NCBI GenBank assembly: GCA_022478985.1
Contig: JAKSZP010006602.1
Coordinates: 186,001-250,000 of the forward strand
Length of the DNA stretch: 64,000 nucleotides
Reading direction: 5' to 3'
Source: Massospora cicadina
Taxonomy: Eukaryota; Entomophthoromycota; Entomophthoromycetes; Entomophthorales; Entomophthoraceae
Shown: positions 44,310 through 56,728 of the stretch, one piece after another
How positions within the stretch are numbered: the first letter of the stretch is position 1
How the letters are laid out: every line of letters begins with the position of its first letter
The notes under the pieces: model-generated
The model's input: only the letters and a program-made list of their open reading frames with translations
Told to the model about the DNA's origin: nothing
The model's database searches: none
Translations under genes and position numbers: made by a program

Positions 44310-46370
44310 ATCACTACAATGAATTCTCATTTTTCACTTGAAGCGGCTCAAGACTGTGAGCAAGACAGTATTTTATGATTGTTCTTTTCCACTAGAACTG
44401 AAATCCTAAGGGTACGATCTACGTTGGATTCTGTGCCAACTTAGAATCTTATGGTCTTAATTTAAGCTTTACCAAAAATTTTCAAATACAGCACGAGAAT
44501 TTAAGAAATATCATCAATAATATGCTTGAGGGGGTTCTAATTCCTGGAATTCATTCTACTTGATCTCAAACTAATGGTGTACCCCCTATGTTGAGGGATT
44601 TCTATCAAACTTCTCAAATGACAGGGATTGGTACCAAGCAATATTTACACCAGCCTTTACACCCTACTTTATACCACTTATTACCTGTAGTAGGAATGCA
44701 CCATCAAGGGATACTTAATTTATTAAAAGGACTCCAGTCCTTGACAATTATGTTTCTGAGTTCTTTAAGTCTGCCTCTGAGTTCAATAAAGATAGTCATG
44801 ATGCCATTATTAGTAATTAGACTCTTCTTAATGAAGTACATCAACAACTTGTTCATCTTGATCATGGAATTTTCGGTTTTGTTCATTCACAATTAATGAA
44901 GTGAGTCCAGGAAATTTAGGGGGAATGTAGAGATGTTATTTAATGACTCTCTGATTATAGTCAATCGATGGAAGAGAAATTAAAAATTGCCTCTTCCAAT
45001 TGGAGCAATTGTACTAAGGAACTCAATTTCAAGTTAACAAAGTAGAAAAAACCTCAGAAACTATGGGTCCTCATGGGGAACAAGGTCCTGATGGGGTTGA
45101 AGAACCTCGCGGGCCACCTGGGGGTGAAGGGCATGTGGGCCTCCTGATGCTGATGGACCTCGTGGAACCCATACGTTGAAGGGCCCCGTGGACTTCCAGG
45201 TGCTGACGGACCTTGTGAACCACCTGGTGCTGATGGGCATTCATGATCCCTTCAGAAAGTTGGCACTCTCTTGAGCATAAATGACCACTTGTGTGAGCAA
45301 TTTTATAAAGTTTCAAAGGAGTGTAATTTAACTCCCAATGGGGTAACGATTGATCCCCTGCTATCACTTCAGTCTTTAACTGAAAAATTGAATAATCTGG
45401 GTAAATGAGCAAAGAATACTGACATCCTGTTACAAGCTTGCAAATCAAAAGTGAAGATGCTTCAAGAGAAGATTTAAACTTTGGAATTTAAGTACAATGC
45501 ACAGAAGGAGCAAAACTATGAGTTATCTCGCAGATTGGATGAGAAAATTGGGGCATGCTGATCTAAATCTTTGGGGTAATAGAATTCATTCCTAGGCAGT
45601 TGGTCCCTATCCTCAATATTCTTTCCAAGCTTTGGACTCTAACTCTTACGTCTCTCTCAATCAGAACAACCTATAGCATGTTTTAACATCTAATGCTCCA
45701 ATGAGTTTTAACCTGTATTTAAATATAAGTACTCTCCTGGGGAAAGCAGAATTATCTTCTTCCTCTATTTATATGAGAAGGCACTGAATGAGGCCACGGA
45801 TCATCAAAAGATGAATTACTTACCTAATTGTCTTAATCAATTGGCCCAAGAGGTCATAATACCCCACTTTATGACTTGATCTACTTGTTCCCAGGTTAAG
45901 GAAGCATTGATCAATGAATTTGGGAGTGAGCAAACCTTATCCTCTTATAAACAGGCTTTTAAGGGCATAAAGCTCCACTGAAATGAATCTATCAAAGGCT
46001 TTGCTCAACTGTTTTATCAGAAAGCTCAGGCTTTAGTAGCATGTGGCCAGTTAAAATTTGGATCATGCTATTACTGCTGTTATGTCTGCTTTTACTTCTA
46101 GGACTCAGATGCAATTCTACCTTATCATTATAAAAAAGAACTTCAAAATTATTTTAGACATAAAGAAACCTTGTTGGAATTGCCTCCTCAATTTTCTGAA
46201 AAACCCCAGGTCTATGACTCTCCAAGACCCAGCCGTCCTAAAGTTTAAACTGTGCCTGAGAATGCTAGAGCTATTCAGTGTAATTATTGTCACCTATATT
46301 ACCATACTGAAGACCATTGTTATAAAAAGAAGCTGATTAAAGAAAAAAGACAAAACCAATAAGATATTTT
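44310..46370 (+). pseudogene. Gyp6 gag remnant
   Basis: The N-terminal block (44588-44760) holds LHPTLYHLLPVVGMHHQ, shared with Gyp3. A collagen-like tract lies at 45062-45245. Helical, charged sequence follows, and the region 45730-46080 resembles a capsid-like core (RDYEKALNEATDHQKMNYL-type reading near 45780). The zinc knuckle CNYCHLYYHTEDHC (CX2CX4HX4C) at 46279-46320 is intact. Frame changes and stops occur between all blocks. The layout (helical block, Gly-X-Y tract, capsid-like part, CCHC) is the same as in Gyp3. Confidence 0.78.
45062..45245 (+). other. Collagen-like Gly-X-Y tract in Gyp6 Gag
   Basis: The plus strand reads MGPHGEQGPDGVEEPRGPPG, then after frame changes GPPDADGPRG and GPRGLPGADGPCEPPGADG. 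Gly-X-Y periodicity is kept on the DNA level as GGN-CCN repeats across about 60 codons in spite of indels. Same position in Gag as the Gyp3 tract. Confidence 0.78.
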
Positions 46371-46499
46371 TTCTTGATAATGCTATGAGTATGCAGCAGG
46401 AACATCAAAACCATGTAGAATGTAATAAAGATGAACATTTGTCCTATTCATTGCCCTCCTTATTGCCTTTAACCTCTCAGTTTGGTGGTAAAATCACCT

Positions 46500-49400
46500 G
46501 TATTGATTTTTGAGTAAATCAAATTAACGCCAAAGCTATTATTGACACTGGATCTCCTGTTAATGTAGTCTCATCAAAATTTATCAAGAAGATTAGGTTA
46601 ATGCTTAATATCACATTATGAATAGTACAGCACTGCAGGACCTCAGAGTACCCGATCAATTGGAGAGCTTTCATCAATCCCATTGAAAATTGAGAAGTTA
46701 ACTTTTATAGTACCTGCAATCGTCCTTGATAACTTGAGTTATGACCTTCTCTTGGGGACTCAATTTCTGTGGGAATTCGATCAAATTTTAATTACCCTGA
46801 CTTTTCTCTATCCCTTTTGGGGTATAGAGTTCCAATGCTTTTATCTGAACGTGCTCCTACTAGACGTTGGATATGTCTGCTAGAGGGGTCAAAGAGGTCT
46901 TATTCCATTCAGTACCATGTTGAAGGACCTTGAGTAAGAGTAACCCCTATGACGGCTGACATAGAAGTAGGGATGCTTATTTATTCACCCAAGGCTGTGA
47001 TTATTTCACCAAAATCTCATGTTATTTTCAATATCTTTTTACAATTTTCTATTTTCAAGGGTAATTCATTACAAGTTCAAGGCATTTAGAACCCTTCTGC
47101 TAAAGAGACCTTGCCTTGTCCTGGGGTATTGTATTATGCATATTCTGGAGCGTTACCCATTTTATTAACAAGCCTTACCAATGATCTGAAAATGGTAGAT
47201 CAAAAAAAATTTAATCGCCTATGTTTATTATTACCCATATCTCGAATTTATGACGTTAAATATTTTGGGAGCTTGCAAGACTTTGGGTTGGAAACCAGTC
47301 AGAAGATTCTTACTGTGGGACCTGAAATAGGGAAGCATCTTACTAAAGAAAAGGAGAATAAGTACTACAATTTTTGGAAGAATACTCTGACATATTTGCC
47401 AAGTATACTTACGATTTTGGTAAAATAAAAGGAGTAGTACATACCGTTGAAACTGGAGATCACCCTCCTATTCATGCCAAACCCTATTGTAATTCAAAAG
47501 TGGAGGAAGCCAAGGTCACCAAAGAGTTACATCAACTATTGAAGGCTGTATTACTGAAACCCTCCAACAGCCCTTGATCCTCCCCAAATTCTACTGGTTA
47601 AGAAAAAGGATGGCTCACATCAGGTGGTTATGGATTATCATAGGTTAAACGCCATTACTCATCTAGATATTTACCATTTGCCAAGGATTGATGATTCCCT
47701 CCATTTGTTAGCTGGCTCAACCTATTTTTTGATTATGGACTTAGCCAGCGGATACTGGCAAATTGAATTAGCCCCCAGAAGACCGAGCTAAATGTGCCCT
47801 AATATCTAGTGAGAGCTTATTTTAACCAACCCATATGCCACAAGGGTTGAGCAAAGCCCCTGCAACCCTTCAAAGGGCCATGGATAGTATGTTAAGGTAT
47901 TCAAAGCTGACCTGTGTTTTGGTAAATCTGGATGATATTTCCGTGTTTTTTGAAAACATTTACTGAGCATTTTGATCATGTAAAAGAAGTTTTTATACAA
48001 ATTCAGAAATCTTCACTAAAGCTCAAACCCTCCAAATGTTCCTTTTTTAGAATGAGATGGAGTTCTTAGGTCACCAGGTATCAGCTAAGGTGTTCAACTA
48101 CTTTCACATAAAATTAAAGCTATTTAACGAATAACACCTCCAACCTCCTTGTGGGACATACAATTCTTCGGTATGGTTGGGTATGATTGTCAATTTATAC
48201 CCAAGTTTGCTGATGCTGCAGAACCTTTATTCCATTTATTACAAAAAGGTGTGTCATTTGAGCGGAGCTCAGCTCAGGAAGAGTCTTTTAATTCTCTCTG
48301 AACTGCCTTAACTAAGGCACCTCTTTTAATTCATCCTCAATTTGATAAGCCTTTTTTTCCTGCATACTGATGAAAGTAATGTCGCTATTAGGGCTATTCT
48401 ATCCCAGTGTGACGAGGAGCAGATCGATCATCCCGTTGCATTTACATCAAAACCTTATCCAAAGCTGAGCGTAATTACAGGGTAACTGAGCGGGAGTGTT
48501 TGGCTATAGTTTTAGCAATTAAGCACTTCTGTCCCTTTCTATATGGTAACCATTCTAACGTTATTACTGATTATTCTTCTTTAAGATGGTTACATGATAT
48601 GAAGGATCCTGATGGGAGACTAGCCGTTGGGTCTTAAGACTGCAAAATTTATGATCTTTCAATTGTTCAACTTGGGTACACAACATCAAAATGCTTATGG
48701 CTTGTCCCAGTTGCCTATACTGACCTTGGATTTTGGAAAAGAGGAATGACTATATAGTCTCATTGTATGGCCTGAGTTGTGGGATCAAGAATCTGAAGAT
48801 CAATCCTTCCTAAGAACTATTACTAAAAATACCATGATTTGGGAGGAACCTTTGTATAAGAAGGTCAATCCAAGTGGTTACCATTTCTGCACCAAAATTC
48901 AAGGTACTATGCTATCATGGAAGGACACAGGCAAGTAGGTCATAGTGGTTTAAAGAAAACCCAAGAGTTGTCTAAAACCCAATACTATTAGAATAATATG
49001 ACTGAAACCATTCGAGAGACCCTTAACTCATGCCTCACCTGTAAAAGTCATGGCGCAACCAACCCCACTACTAGCATCAAGTAATTCCCCCGACTAAGGC
49101 GTTTGAAGTGGTAAGTATTGATGTTTTAAGACCTTTTACTCGGGGTTGGATGGACACCAATACATTATCATGGCTGTTGACCATTTAACTAAATGGGTTG
49201 AGGCAATATTCATTGTCACCCCCTCTGCTAAGACAACTGCATTCTTCCTTTACTAGAAAATCATCACTCAGCATGGGTGTCCCAAGGTCCTTATGTTGGA
49301 CAATGGGATTAATTTTACCTTTCAACTCCTACAGAAACTAAGTAATTATTCAATAATGCCCAACGGTTTGTCATTCCTTACAATCCATCAACGAACGGGG

Positions 49401-49900
49401 CCATTGAACGAGTCAATGGAGCTTTAGTCTCTTTTTTGAGAAAGATGGTCTTAATGGAACATCTCAATGGAACTTCTATTTACCTAGTGCTTTGTTTGCA
49501 TATCAAATAATTTATCATCAAACTATCAAGATGTCGCCCTTCAAATCTATTTTTGGGCGAGATCCCTCAATTCCTTCAATTGTCCAGGCAATACTTTTAA
49601 GAAGGTATACTATAAAACTCTGATTTAATTATAAGAAATCTGGCCGATGAGACTATTTGCCTTCTGGCTCAAGCCACGAAATCTATTAAAGTAACCATTA
49701 AAAAGGAGACACAAAGAAGTTCCAACATAGATCTGCCTTATCTGAATGTCAAATTGGAGATTATGTTATGTATTATTACTCGCAACCTTGTGAGTGAATT
49801 AGGAAATTAGGATCTAACTGGTCTGGTCCTTATTGAGTTACATTTAAATTAGGGAATAGAATATTTAATTGTCCATGTTGATACGAGTATAGTTGTAAAC
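46500..49900 (+). pseudogene. Gyp6 pol remnant: protease, dUTPase-like, RT, RNase H, integrase
   Basis: Protease: AIIDTGSPVNVVSSKFIKK, with DTGS at 46544-46555 intact, and LSYDLLLGTQFLWEF near 46734. dUTPase-like: SPKAVIISPKSHVIFNI and CPGVLYYAYSG (47117-47149). RT: from HAKPYCNSKVEEAKV (47480), IMDLASGYWQIEL (near 47735), with the catalytic loop as VNLDD (NLDD at 47925-47936, Tyr replaced by Asn). RNase H about 48330-48700. Integrase about 48930-49870, with SALFAYQIIYHQTIKMSPF near 49490. Frameshifts and stops are frequent, so no product is expected. Confidence 0.85.
47000..47230 (+). pseudogene. dUTPase-like domain in Gyp6 pol
   Basis: VIISPKSHVIFNI is followed by TLPCPGVLYYAYSGALPILL and LTNDLKMVDQKKFNRLCLLL. 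PGVLYYAY aligns with PGILDSAY of Gyp3, the position of dUTPase motif 3, and the catalytic-type Asp is replaced by Tyr. The domain is therefore likely inactive. Confidence 0.55.
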
Positions 49901-49950
49901 CGTATCTACCCTAGATTTTTGAGAATTAACCCTCCTCCGTGATTGAATCT

Positions 49951-49961
49951 TGAGGGGGAAG
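49951..49961 (+). other. Gyp6 polypurine tract
   Basis: TGAGGGGGAAG directly before the 3' LTR. Confidence 0.85.
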
Positions 49962-50303
49962 TTTCAGGATTTACGTCAAACTTTAACATTCTTGAAACTT
50001 TTACCCCAAATATTCCCCCAGTAATATCAGAAGGGGAACTCAATATATCTAATTGTATCGAGGTAAAATAAGAATTATCAGGCTTGTCCTGATCAGAGGA
50101 TAGAAGATTTAATTTCTCAGTCATTGAAAAGGTCACATAAACCCCAAAATACTCAAAACCTATAAATACCTAATACTTTCATTAATAAAGGTTAGATCGA
50201 TTTTCAACCTTATTTTTACTATTACTCATAACTTTTGGAGAATCTACTTAAGTAACTTAGAGAGAATACCTACCATTTTTTTAGTATAGTTCAAAACTTC
50301 AAA
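49962..50303 (+). repeat. Gyp6 3' LTR
   Basis: About 342 bp, TTTCAGGATTTACG...ACTTCAAA; the TG start has changed to TT. It matches 43921-44259. Confidence 0.9.
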
Positions 50304-50429
50304 ATGGGGTTTAGACGCTTCCCCATTTTGGAGCAGCAGGCGGTAGGGCTGAGGACATTGGGGCGTTGTTGTGTGTCAGTTTTTTGGAGCTGTTTATTTC
50401 TGCTGTAATTTTTAAAATTTGCACAAATG

Positions 50430-53400
50430 GGATATTGAGCGGAATGAAAGAAAGTGATTAACGACTCAGCTAGGTTAGTCAAGTAAAGTTGTAGATCCAT
50501 TCTGTTGATATCTTCTTGCAGGCATAGAGAAGTTCTAGAAGAGCAAAGTGTCATCCATATAGTAATTGAAAGGACTCTTTCCCATGGCGGAATGATAGCT
50601 AATGTTATAAGTGAAAATGGCGATGGATAGGAGGGAACTCCAATCAGAGGGTCTATCCATTACCAGCTTCCATAATATGTTCACCAGTGTCACATTGACA
50701 CGTTTGACCATCCCGTTGGACTTGGGGTAGTATGGGGTCACCAGAACCCCATGGATGCCCATTAGCTAGTCCAACTTTGGAAGGATGTGTGAGGTGAATC
50801 TGGTTTTATTATTGTAATAATGAACTTAGGGCAGCCATGTCGCTGGATAATACATTCCATTATGAACTTGGCTACTGTGACTGCCCTCAAATCCCATATC
50901 TCCCATGCTTCAACCCACCTAGTCAAGTGGTCAGTTGCCACCTGAATGTACTTTGATCAGCTAGCTCCCATTGGCAGAGGGCCAATGACATCAAGGGAAA
51001 CCGTATTCCAGGAAAAATGTGGTTTCATAGCCATTATTAAGTCTTTTGGTGGAGCGACTTTCTACTTGGCACTGGTGGCAAAAGGAAATTCTTTCAAGCA
51101 TGTCAAGGTTCATGTTTTCACAGTAATACTGAGGGCGCAACGGTTCCAATGTAATGCTAACATCCCCATATCCAACTGCCCTATGTGCACTCATGATAAT
51201 GCTAGGCCGTGCTGAGTGTCATGGGAAGTTCACTGTAGAATATCCAATCCGCTTTTACAACTCCCCATTCTGTTGAAGGTGTTTGCTCGCATCTCATAAT
51301 GCTTTTATAACTTTGGCAGTTAATCATCATATTTCTCACTAACATCTTATTGTACATTACATCTCTGAGATCCACCGTAACAGCAAAGGTTGGCAATCTA
51401 GATAGTCGTTCAGCTTTCTGGTGTTTTGCTCCCAATCAGTGAAGGATTTCAAATTCATACACCTACAGTTTGAGGGCCCATTGTGCTATATGCCCTTCAG
51501 TCTCTTTGAAGTTCTTCAACCATTGTAAAGACGCGTGATCTATTATGACTTTGGACTTTACCACATGCAAGTATAGCCAAAATTGCTTATATCATATATC
51601 CCTGCTAAGAACTCCCACTCAGTCATGGTATAATTGCGTTCTTGGCAATTCAGGATTTGACTGCAGTATGCCACTGGGTGCTCCTCCCCTTCATTGTCTT
51701 TTTGGGATAGAACCGCCCCTATAGCGGAAAAAGCATATCTGTCTGGATAATGAACTCTTTATCAAAGTTCAGATAGCATAGCACCTTTGCACTGATAAGT
51801 ACCATCCGTAGTGTGTCAAAGGAGAATTGATGGCGTTTCATCCATTTGAACATAAGATCCTTTTTAACAACTCAAATAGCGACCCTCAATACAGCTGAAG
51901 TATAAGATGAAGCGCTGGTAGTAGCTGACCATTCCCAAAAATACCTGTATGTCGCACTTACTGTTTATGTAGTCATTTTTGGATGGCCTCCTATTTTCTG
52001 TCTGTGGTTTCAACCCTTTAGAGTCTACCATAAACCACAGGTATTCCAGCTGTACTTTAAAGAAATCACATTTATAAGGCTTAATCTTGATGTTTGCCTC
52101 AGTGAGCTGGCGGAATACCTCTTTTAGATGATTAAGGTGTTCAAAAAAGGTTTGGGAGAAATCATTGATGTCATCGAGGTACACAAGGATGCACAACAGC
52201 TTCAGATCACCAAGGATAGAGTCCATGGATTTTTGGAATATAGCCAGGGCTTTACATAGCCCTTGATGTTATAAGTCGGCTGGAAAAGCCCCTTAGATGT
52301 GATTACAGCGCATATCTCCTGTTCCACTGCAGCAACTCAATTTTCCAGTCACCCAATATCAGATCCATCACTGAGAAGTAGCAAGCAACTCCTAACTTAT
52401 CCAACGCATTGTAAATCTTAGGCAAGAAATACAATTCCTTCTTAATAATACTGTTAAGCTTCCAGTAGGCTATCACCACCCAGTTGGTACCATCCTTCTT
52501 TTTTTGCATTCATATTGGGCGAAGCCCACAGACTCTTGGACAGTTTGAGAATCCCTTGCTCCAGCAACTTATCAATTTCCTTGGTGACAACTTATTCAGC
52601 TGCCCTAGATTTGCAGATTGGCCAAGCCCTGATAGGAAGATGATCAACAGTGTCCAATTGATGGACCATCCCCCATGTGCACCTTAAATTGTAGTCATTG
52701 ACAGCGAAAAGCTCCTTATACTTCTGAAATAAAGCTATTGCTTGGTCTTTTTGTTCTACCAATAACACTATTAAATTCTCCTAGGGTACCACTGTCATTA
52801 CGCTGGGCTGTGGCTTAACAGTTAGACTAAATTTATCCAGAAAACCAAACTTGTGAACTTGAAGGGCCTGCTCAACTGAGGTCAAGTTTATATACGCTAC
52901 TATTTGGTGCCAGCAGATTTGCATTGATTTGTTCTGGAGATTCGCTAACAAGACCTTGATCTCCCCATGTCCCCGGGATATAATGCCTGGACCCACATGA
53001 GGATAAGCTGCGTTTGTTGATAAGGCCCAATGACCTCCCCATAGAGCCCAGCTGGCACTTCCATCTCTAACTCATTGTTCACTATGACTTGGTGTCCGGA
53101 AGGAATAAATATAGGTCCAGCAGCTCTGGCGCAGCCCTTGATATTCATATATTTTCTGGGGAAGGGCCTGGGTTTTGTTCTTTAGTAGATGGTAGCAAAC
53201 CAGAATCATCCCATCACAATATGCAAGATTAATATGCCCCAAGTGCACCTGATCCTTAGGCATTCCACTAAAGGTAAATTAGATTGGGATCCACTGCCCC
53301 AGAATTTCAAGGTCTCTGCTGTCACATCAATAAAAGCTCCAAAGTGTCGCATGAAAGCAGTTTCAATTAGCAGGTCATAATTAATGTTCAGTAGCACTAT

Positions 53401-53900
53401 CACTGGGGCTACCATGACAATTGACACAAACCGCAAAGTTAGTGCTCTGTATGCTCCCTCTGAGACCGTGCTTTCTGCTCCTGTGGTCCCATACACCATT
53501 CGATGTTTCACATCAGGTTTAACGTCAACTTCGCCACCAACTTTGTGAAATCTATGTTGACTGGGGTGCCCATATCTATTATAACGAGAACTCAATTTTT
53601 TGTTACAAAAATGTCACAATATGTACACTTTGAATAAAAAGAATATTGACTGTTTAATACGTGGACATTTAAAGGATCTCTCTTCCCAAGGAAACTCATA
53701 AATCCCTCGCCAACTTTGGGGTATTCTTTAACAATCGCGTCTATCAGAAGGGTGACGTTTACACCTTTCAGGGAAGGTGCATCTGCGACTGTATCCAGCT
53801 TGACTGAAAAAGCTTGGTCAAGCATTTGACAGACATATAGCTTTGGTTGCTCCTGAGGTCCTTCATCTGCCGCGGCTTTGGCTTGCACCTATGTCAGTAC
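50430..53900 (-). pseudogene. Gyp7 pol remnant: protease, dUTPase-like, RT, RNase H, integrase N-part
   Basis: Reading leftward: protease with IIDMGTPVNIDFTKL near 53590-53540 (DTG has become DMG) and VLLNINYDLLIETAF (53400-53360); dUTPase-like (53130-52900); RT at 52509-51864, with IKKELYFLPKIYNALDKLG and an intact YLDD at 52170-52181; RNase H about 51830-51470; integrase 51435-50430, with VTPYYPKSNGMVKRVNVTL (50740-50680), where the E of the catalytic triad is K, and FTYNISYHSAMGKSPF. The C-terminal end of integrase is missing; the left junction is with element X or Gyp6 near 50400. Frames are broken at about 10 places. Confidence 0.85.
52900..53130 (-). pseudogene. dUTPase-like domain in Gyp7 pol
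   Basis: The frame reads FIPSGHQVIVNNELEMEVPA, GLYGEVIGPYQQ, then YPGDMGEIKVLLANLQNKS and ICWHQIVAYINL. The order (P.G..V......VPAGLYG.., ..GEI.VLL.N, then a hydrophobic end strand) follows trimeric dUTPases; the motif 3 core GVIDxDY is degraded to LYPGDM. I see no motif 5. The homologous segment of Gyp2 (PDHGEI.VLLANL) confirms the family. Confidence 0.6.
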
Positions 53901-54068
53901 GTTCACTCCTCCAACCTGTTGTTGGCTAAAAACCCTTCAATGTATTGAGGGACTTCCGCTGGATATACTACAATAGGTTCAAGTGTGACGTTTGTGGTTG
54001 AGATAGCGGAGGTATAGAGCTCCATCTCTACTCTGCTCCATCTTTTCCCTGGTAGTATTAATCCTGAT

Positions 54069-55116
54069 TCACGTAGTGAACTTGACGGTTAGGACAACTC
54101 TGTTCAAGGTGGTCAGGGTAACTGAATTCAAAGCAATTAACCCCGTACAGACCACATTCTTGATTTTTATAAGAGGGGCTGGGCCAATAGTTTGATTGTT
54201 AATTATTGGCGTAATAAGGGCTAAATTAATAAAATGATTGCTGATTATTGGCATAATTAGGTCCAGGTCAGTAGTTAAACGCTGATGATTTTCATAAGCA
54301 GGGGCAGAGTGGAAGTCAGACTTCTGGGGGTAACTCATTTGAGGGCGAGGCGTGTGATTATAATAAGGCCAGGGGTTACTAGTTGGAATCTGGGTAGGAT
54401 GGGAGAATATTCCCCAAATAAGAAGGTCCAGCGATGGAGGCGGTATTTTTCTGCACTGTATTAGGCGGAGGAAAGGTAGCAGATTAACGGCGCAAAAACT
54501 GAAAAATTTTGATCAGGTGGATGTCATCATCAAAAAATTGGGTCAAGACATTGCAAAGCTTACGGTATGACTTCACTGCAGAGGTCATTGCGATGAATAC
54601 ATTGGATTCAGATAAAGTCCCTGAATCAATTAGCACATGGGCTTTCAACGTAAAATGGTCAGCAAATGCAGTGAGGCTCTTTATGTTGGAACCCAAAAAC
54701 AAGAATTCAGCCTTTTGTTGCAACATTTTTATGGTACCCTCAAACAGCCGCAGCACAGTATCCTTCATTTCTTGGTATGTAAAGGAGCTGCTTGGAAGAT
54801 AGCAGGTGACTTGATTGTCACTCCCAACATCCAAGGCGGATATTAGAAGTTTAGCTTTATGCTGTTTCGATTTGCCTTCTGCTGCAAACTCAAAACGTTT
54901 AAAGAAGCCGTGGATATTCCCATTGCAATCAAACAGAGGCAGCTTATCAATACAGAACTCCTCCTCTTGCTCATAACCGCGACCTTTTGAGGCATACTGA
55001 GGGATGAGTTGAGATCCATAATTGATCTCTTGATGAGGAGCTGGTCCATCAGAGGTTGGTTTGTCTGCTGATTTGGAGGTAGTGTGGGAATCTTTGGTGG
55101 CCAGTACTGCTATCAC
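54069..55116 (-). pseudogene. Gyp7 gag remnant
   Basis: The block 55116-54484 is open for 210 codons (MIAVLATKDSHTTSKSAD...), with a capsid-like core containing LPLFDCNGNIHGFFKRFEF and HKAKLLISALDVGSDNQVTCY, comparable to FHRYNATVFFQLF in Gyp2. It is followed by a proline- and asparagine-rich linker and a degraded knuckle region (54338-54069). No collagen-like tract is present in this copy. Confidence 0.75.
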
Positions 55117-55567
55117 CTGGGAAATTGGCTATCTGATTCATAACCATATCCATAGCTGCCCTTCTGGGTGTATTAGCTCATGCCAGTGTCATATTCTCCA
55201 TCATACAATTCTCCTCAGGCAGCCCCTTGTCACTCATCTCCTTCCTAATGAGGGGACTTGGTGGTACTATCCATTATTTACTCTACGCAATGCAGTTGTT
55301 CAGTAGTGTTGTCCAAGTGATTAGCAAGTTGCTTATTTTGTTGTCCAAGGATTCACATTTGACTAGACGTGCTGTCAAGATGGTTCATTACGTCATTCCG
55401 CTCCTGAAGAAGCTCATCCTGTTTTTTAAGCATTATCACTAAAGTAAGTTTGAGTTCTACATATACAGCTGGTGCAGTGTGTCCTAAAGATTCCCTGTCA
55501 AAGCATGCCTGATGTGACATGGCCAGCTACTAGAGATTTTTAATTTTTAGTGGTTGATAAATGGGCC

Positions 55568-55584
55568 CCCTGTATTGAGCACCA
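55568..55584 (-). other. Gyp7 primer-binding site
   Basis: The minus strand reads TGGTGCTCAATACAGGG, one base inside the 5' LTR edge. It differs from the Gyp2/Gyp6 site by two bases. Confidence 0.82.
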
Positions 55585-55585
55585 C

Positions 55586-56723
55586 TATTATAATTTTGGC
55601 AATATTGTTGGGATACACCATAAGGGTCACAAAGGTCAAACCCGCTGAACAATGGACGGATGATGTGAGGATCATCAGTCCTTAAAACAAATTAAAGATA
55701 TAATAAAGGTATGAAGCAATTAGCTCTGACCACAATAATTTTATTAATATAAGCAATTTCCTTCTGCTTTGCTCTAAATCCTAATAACAATCATCCTCCT
55801 TCAATTGTCTCATCTCAATTATATATCTGCAACTTCATTCAATACCGCTCCTTTGGCTAAGACTATTCAGTTCTACTGTACTCTCATTGGCTCTGGCAGG
55901 GTATGGTTGTTATGATTCTAAAATGAGTGGAAGATAAGCCCTATGTAGTTACGGCGGAATGTGTGAGATTGGCTGAACCGTTTAATACAAATATTGATGA
56001 GATTGCCTTGACATAAGGCGATAGGGTGATACCAAGTTTTAGACAAATATTTAGTGGATTGCCTCCAAATCAGGCAATTATGCAATGTTAATATACAATG
56101 AATAATTTGTAGATCGCCTTAGATTAGAAATCGTGAATTTAATGAATAGTAGACTCTGCTGGAATCAATGAGAATATGGCAGAAATTAATAGTCTATGCA
56201 AAAGGTTTGGTATTGACCAAAGTCACTAAAATTTAAGTGAGATGAGAAGATTGAAGCGGTGAGGATTGTTAGTAAGAAAGAGATAGCGAAGAAGCAAGCA
56301 TCCTCTAGAAACTTTAAGTTTAAAATAAAGAAGTTTCATCAAGGCAATTGCTCCATAATTACTATAATTATTTATCAAAGTGATTTGAGGACCAGCGAAT
56401 CCATATTGTCCATAATATTGCTCAGTGGGCTTGACCCTGTGCAAAAACCCATTTTACATCTCTCCAATATAACACTGAAACTATAATAAAGGTATTATTA
56501 AATTCTCACGCCTTATTTCAGGGTGATCTACTTAATATTTGTCAAATGTTGACATCGCCTTATAGCCTTATTTGGAGGTGATCCAATTATAACCCTTTCT
56601 GACCAAATATCACCTCATCCCAAGGCGCTCAAATAATCATACTATTAATCAAGGTTGGCATATTCTGGCCAATCTGCCGTAGCTATCCAGGGCTTTTTGT
56701 CCAGTCATATCAGAATCTTGACA
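55586..56723 (-). repeat. Gyp7 5' LTR, interrupted by an inverted solo LTR
   Basis: On the minus strand it starts TGTCAAGATTCTGATATGAC at 56723 and ends ATTATAATA at 55586, next to the primer site. Without the 586-bp insertion (solo LTR plus TSD) it is about 552 bp, like the Gyp5 3' LTR (558 bp). Flanks ATAAC (40459-40463) and TTAAC (56724-56728) at the outer edges of the Gyp5 and Gyp7 LTRs agree in four of five bases, which may be a TSD or chance. Confidence 0.85.
55908..56488 (+). repeat. Solo LTR in opposite orientation inside the Gyp7 5' LTR
   Basis: A 581-bp segment starting TGTTATGATTCTAAAATG and ending ACTATAATA, flanked by ATGGT (55903-55907) and AAGGT (56489-56493). It resembles the Gyp5/Gyp7 LTR read on the plus strand (for example GAGGATTGTTAGTAAGAAAG, near 56261) but is clearly diverged, so it is an older or sister family. 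Confidence 0.85.
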
Positions 56724-56728
56724 TTAAC

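Larger units (their letters stand above)
43921..50303 (+). mobile_element. Gyp6, Ty3/gypsy LTR retrotransposon with both LTRs
   Basis: A 6.4-kb plus-strand element: 5' LTR 43921-44259, primer site 44261-44277, gag with collagen-like tract and CCHC, protease with DTGS, dUTPase-like, RT, RNase H, integrase, polypurine tract 49951-49961 and 3' LTR 49962-50303. Flanks read GTGGG and ATGGG (four of five identical). Gag and pol resemble Gyp3 more than Gyp2 or Gyp7. All frames are broken. Confidence 0.92.

Noticed and set aside
40459..56728. ATAAC/TTAAC as proof that 40464-56723 is one insertion
   Set aside because: One mismatch in five bases is weak, and the integrase pieces overlap.
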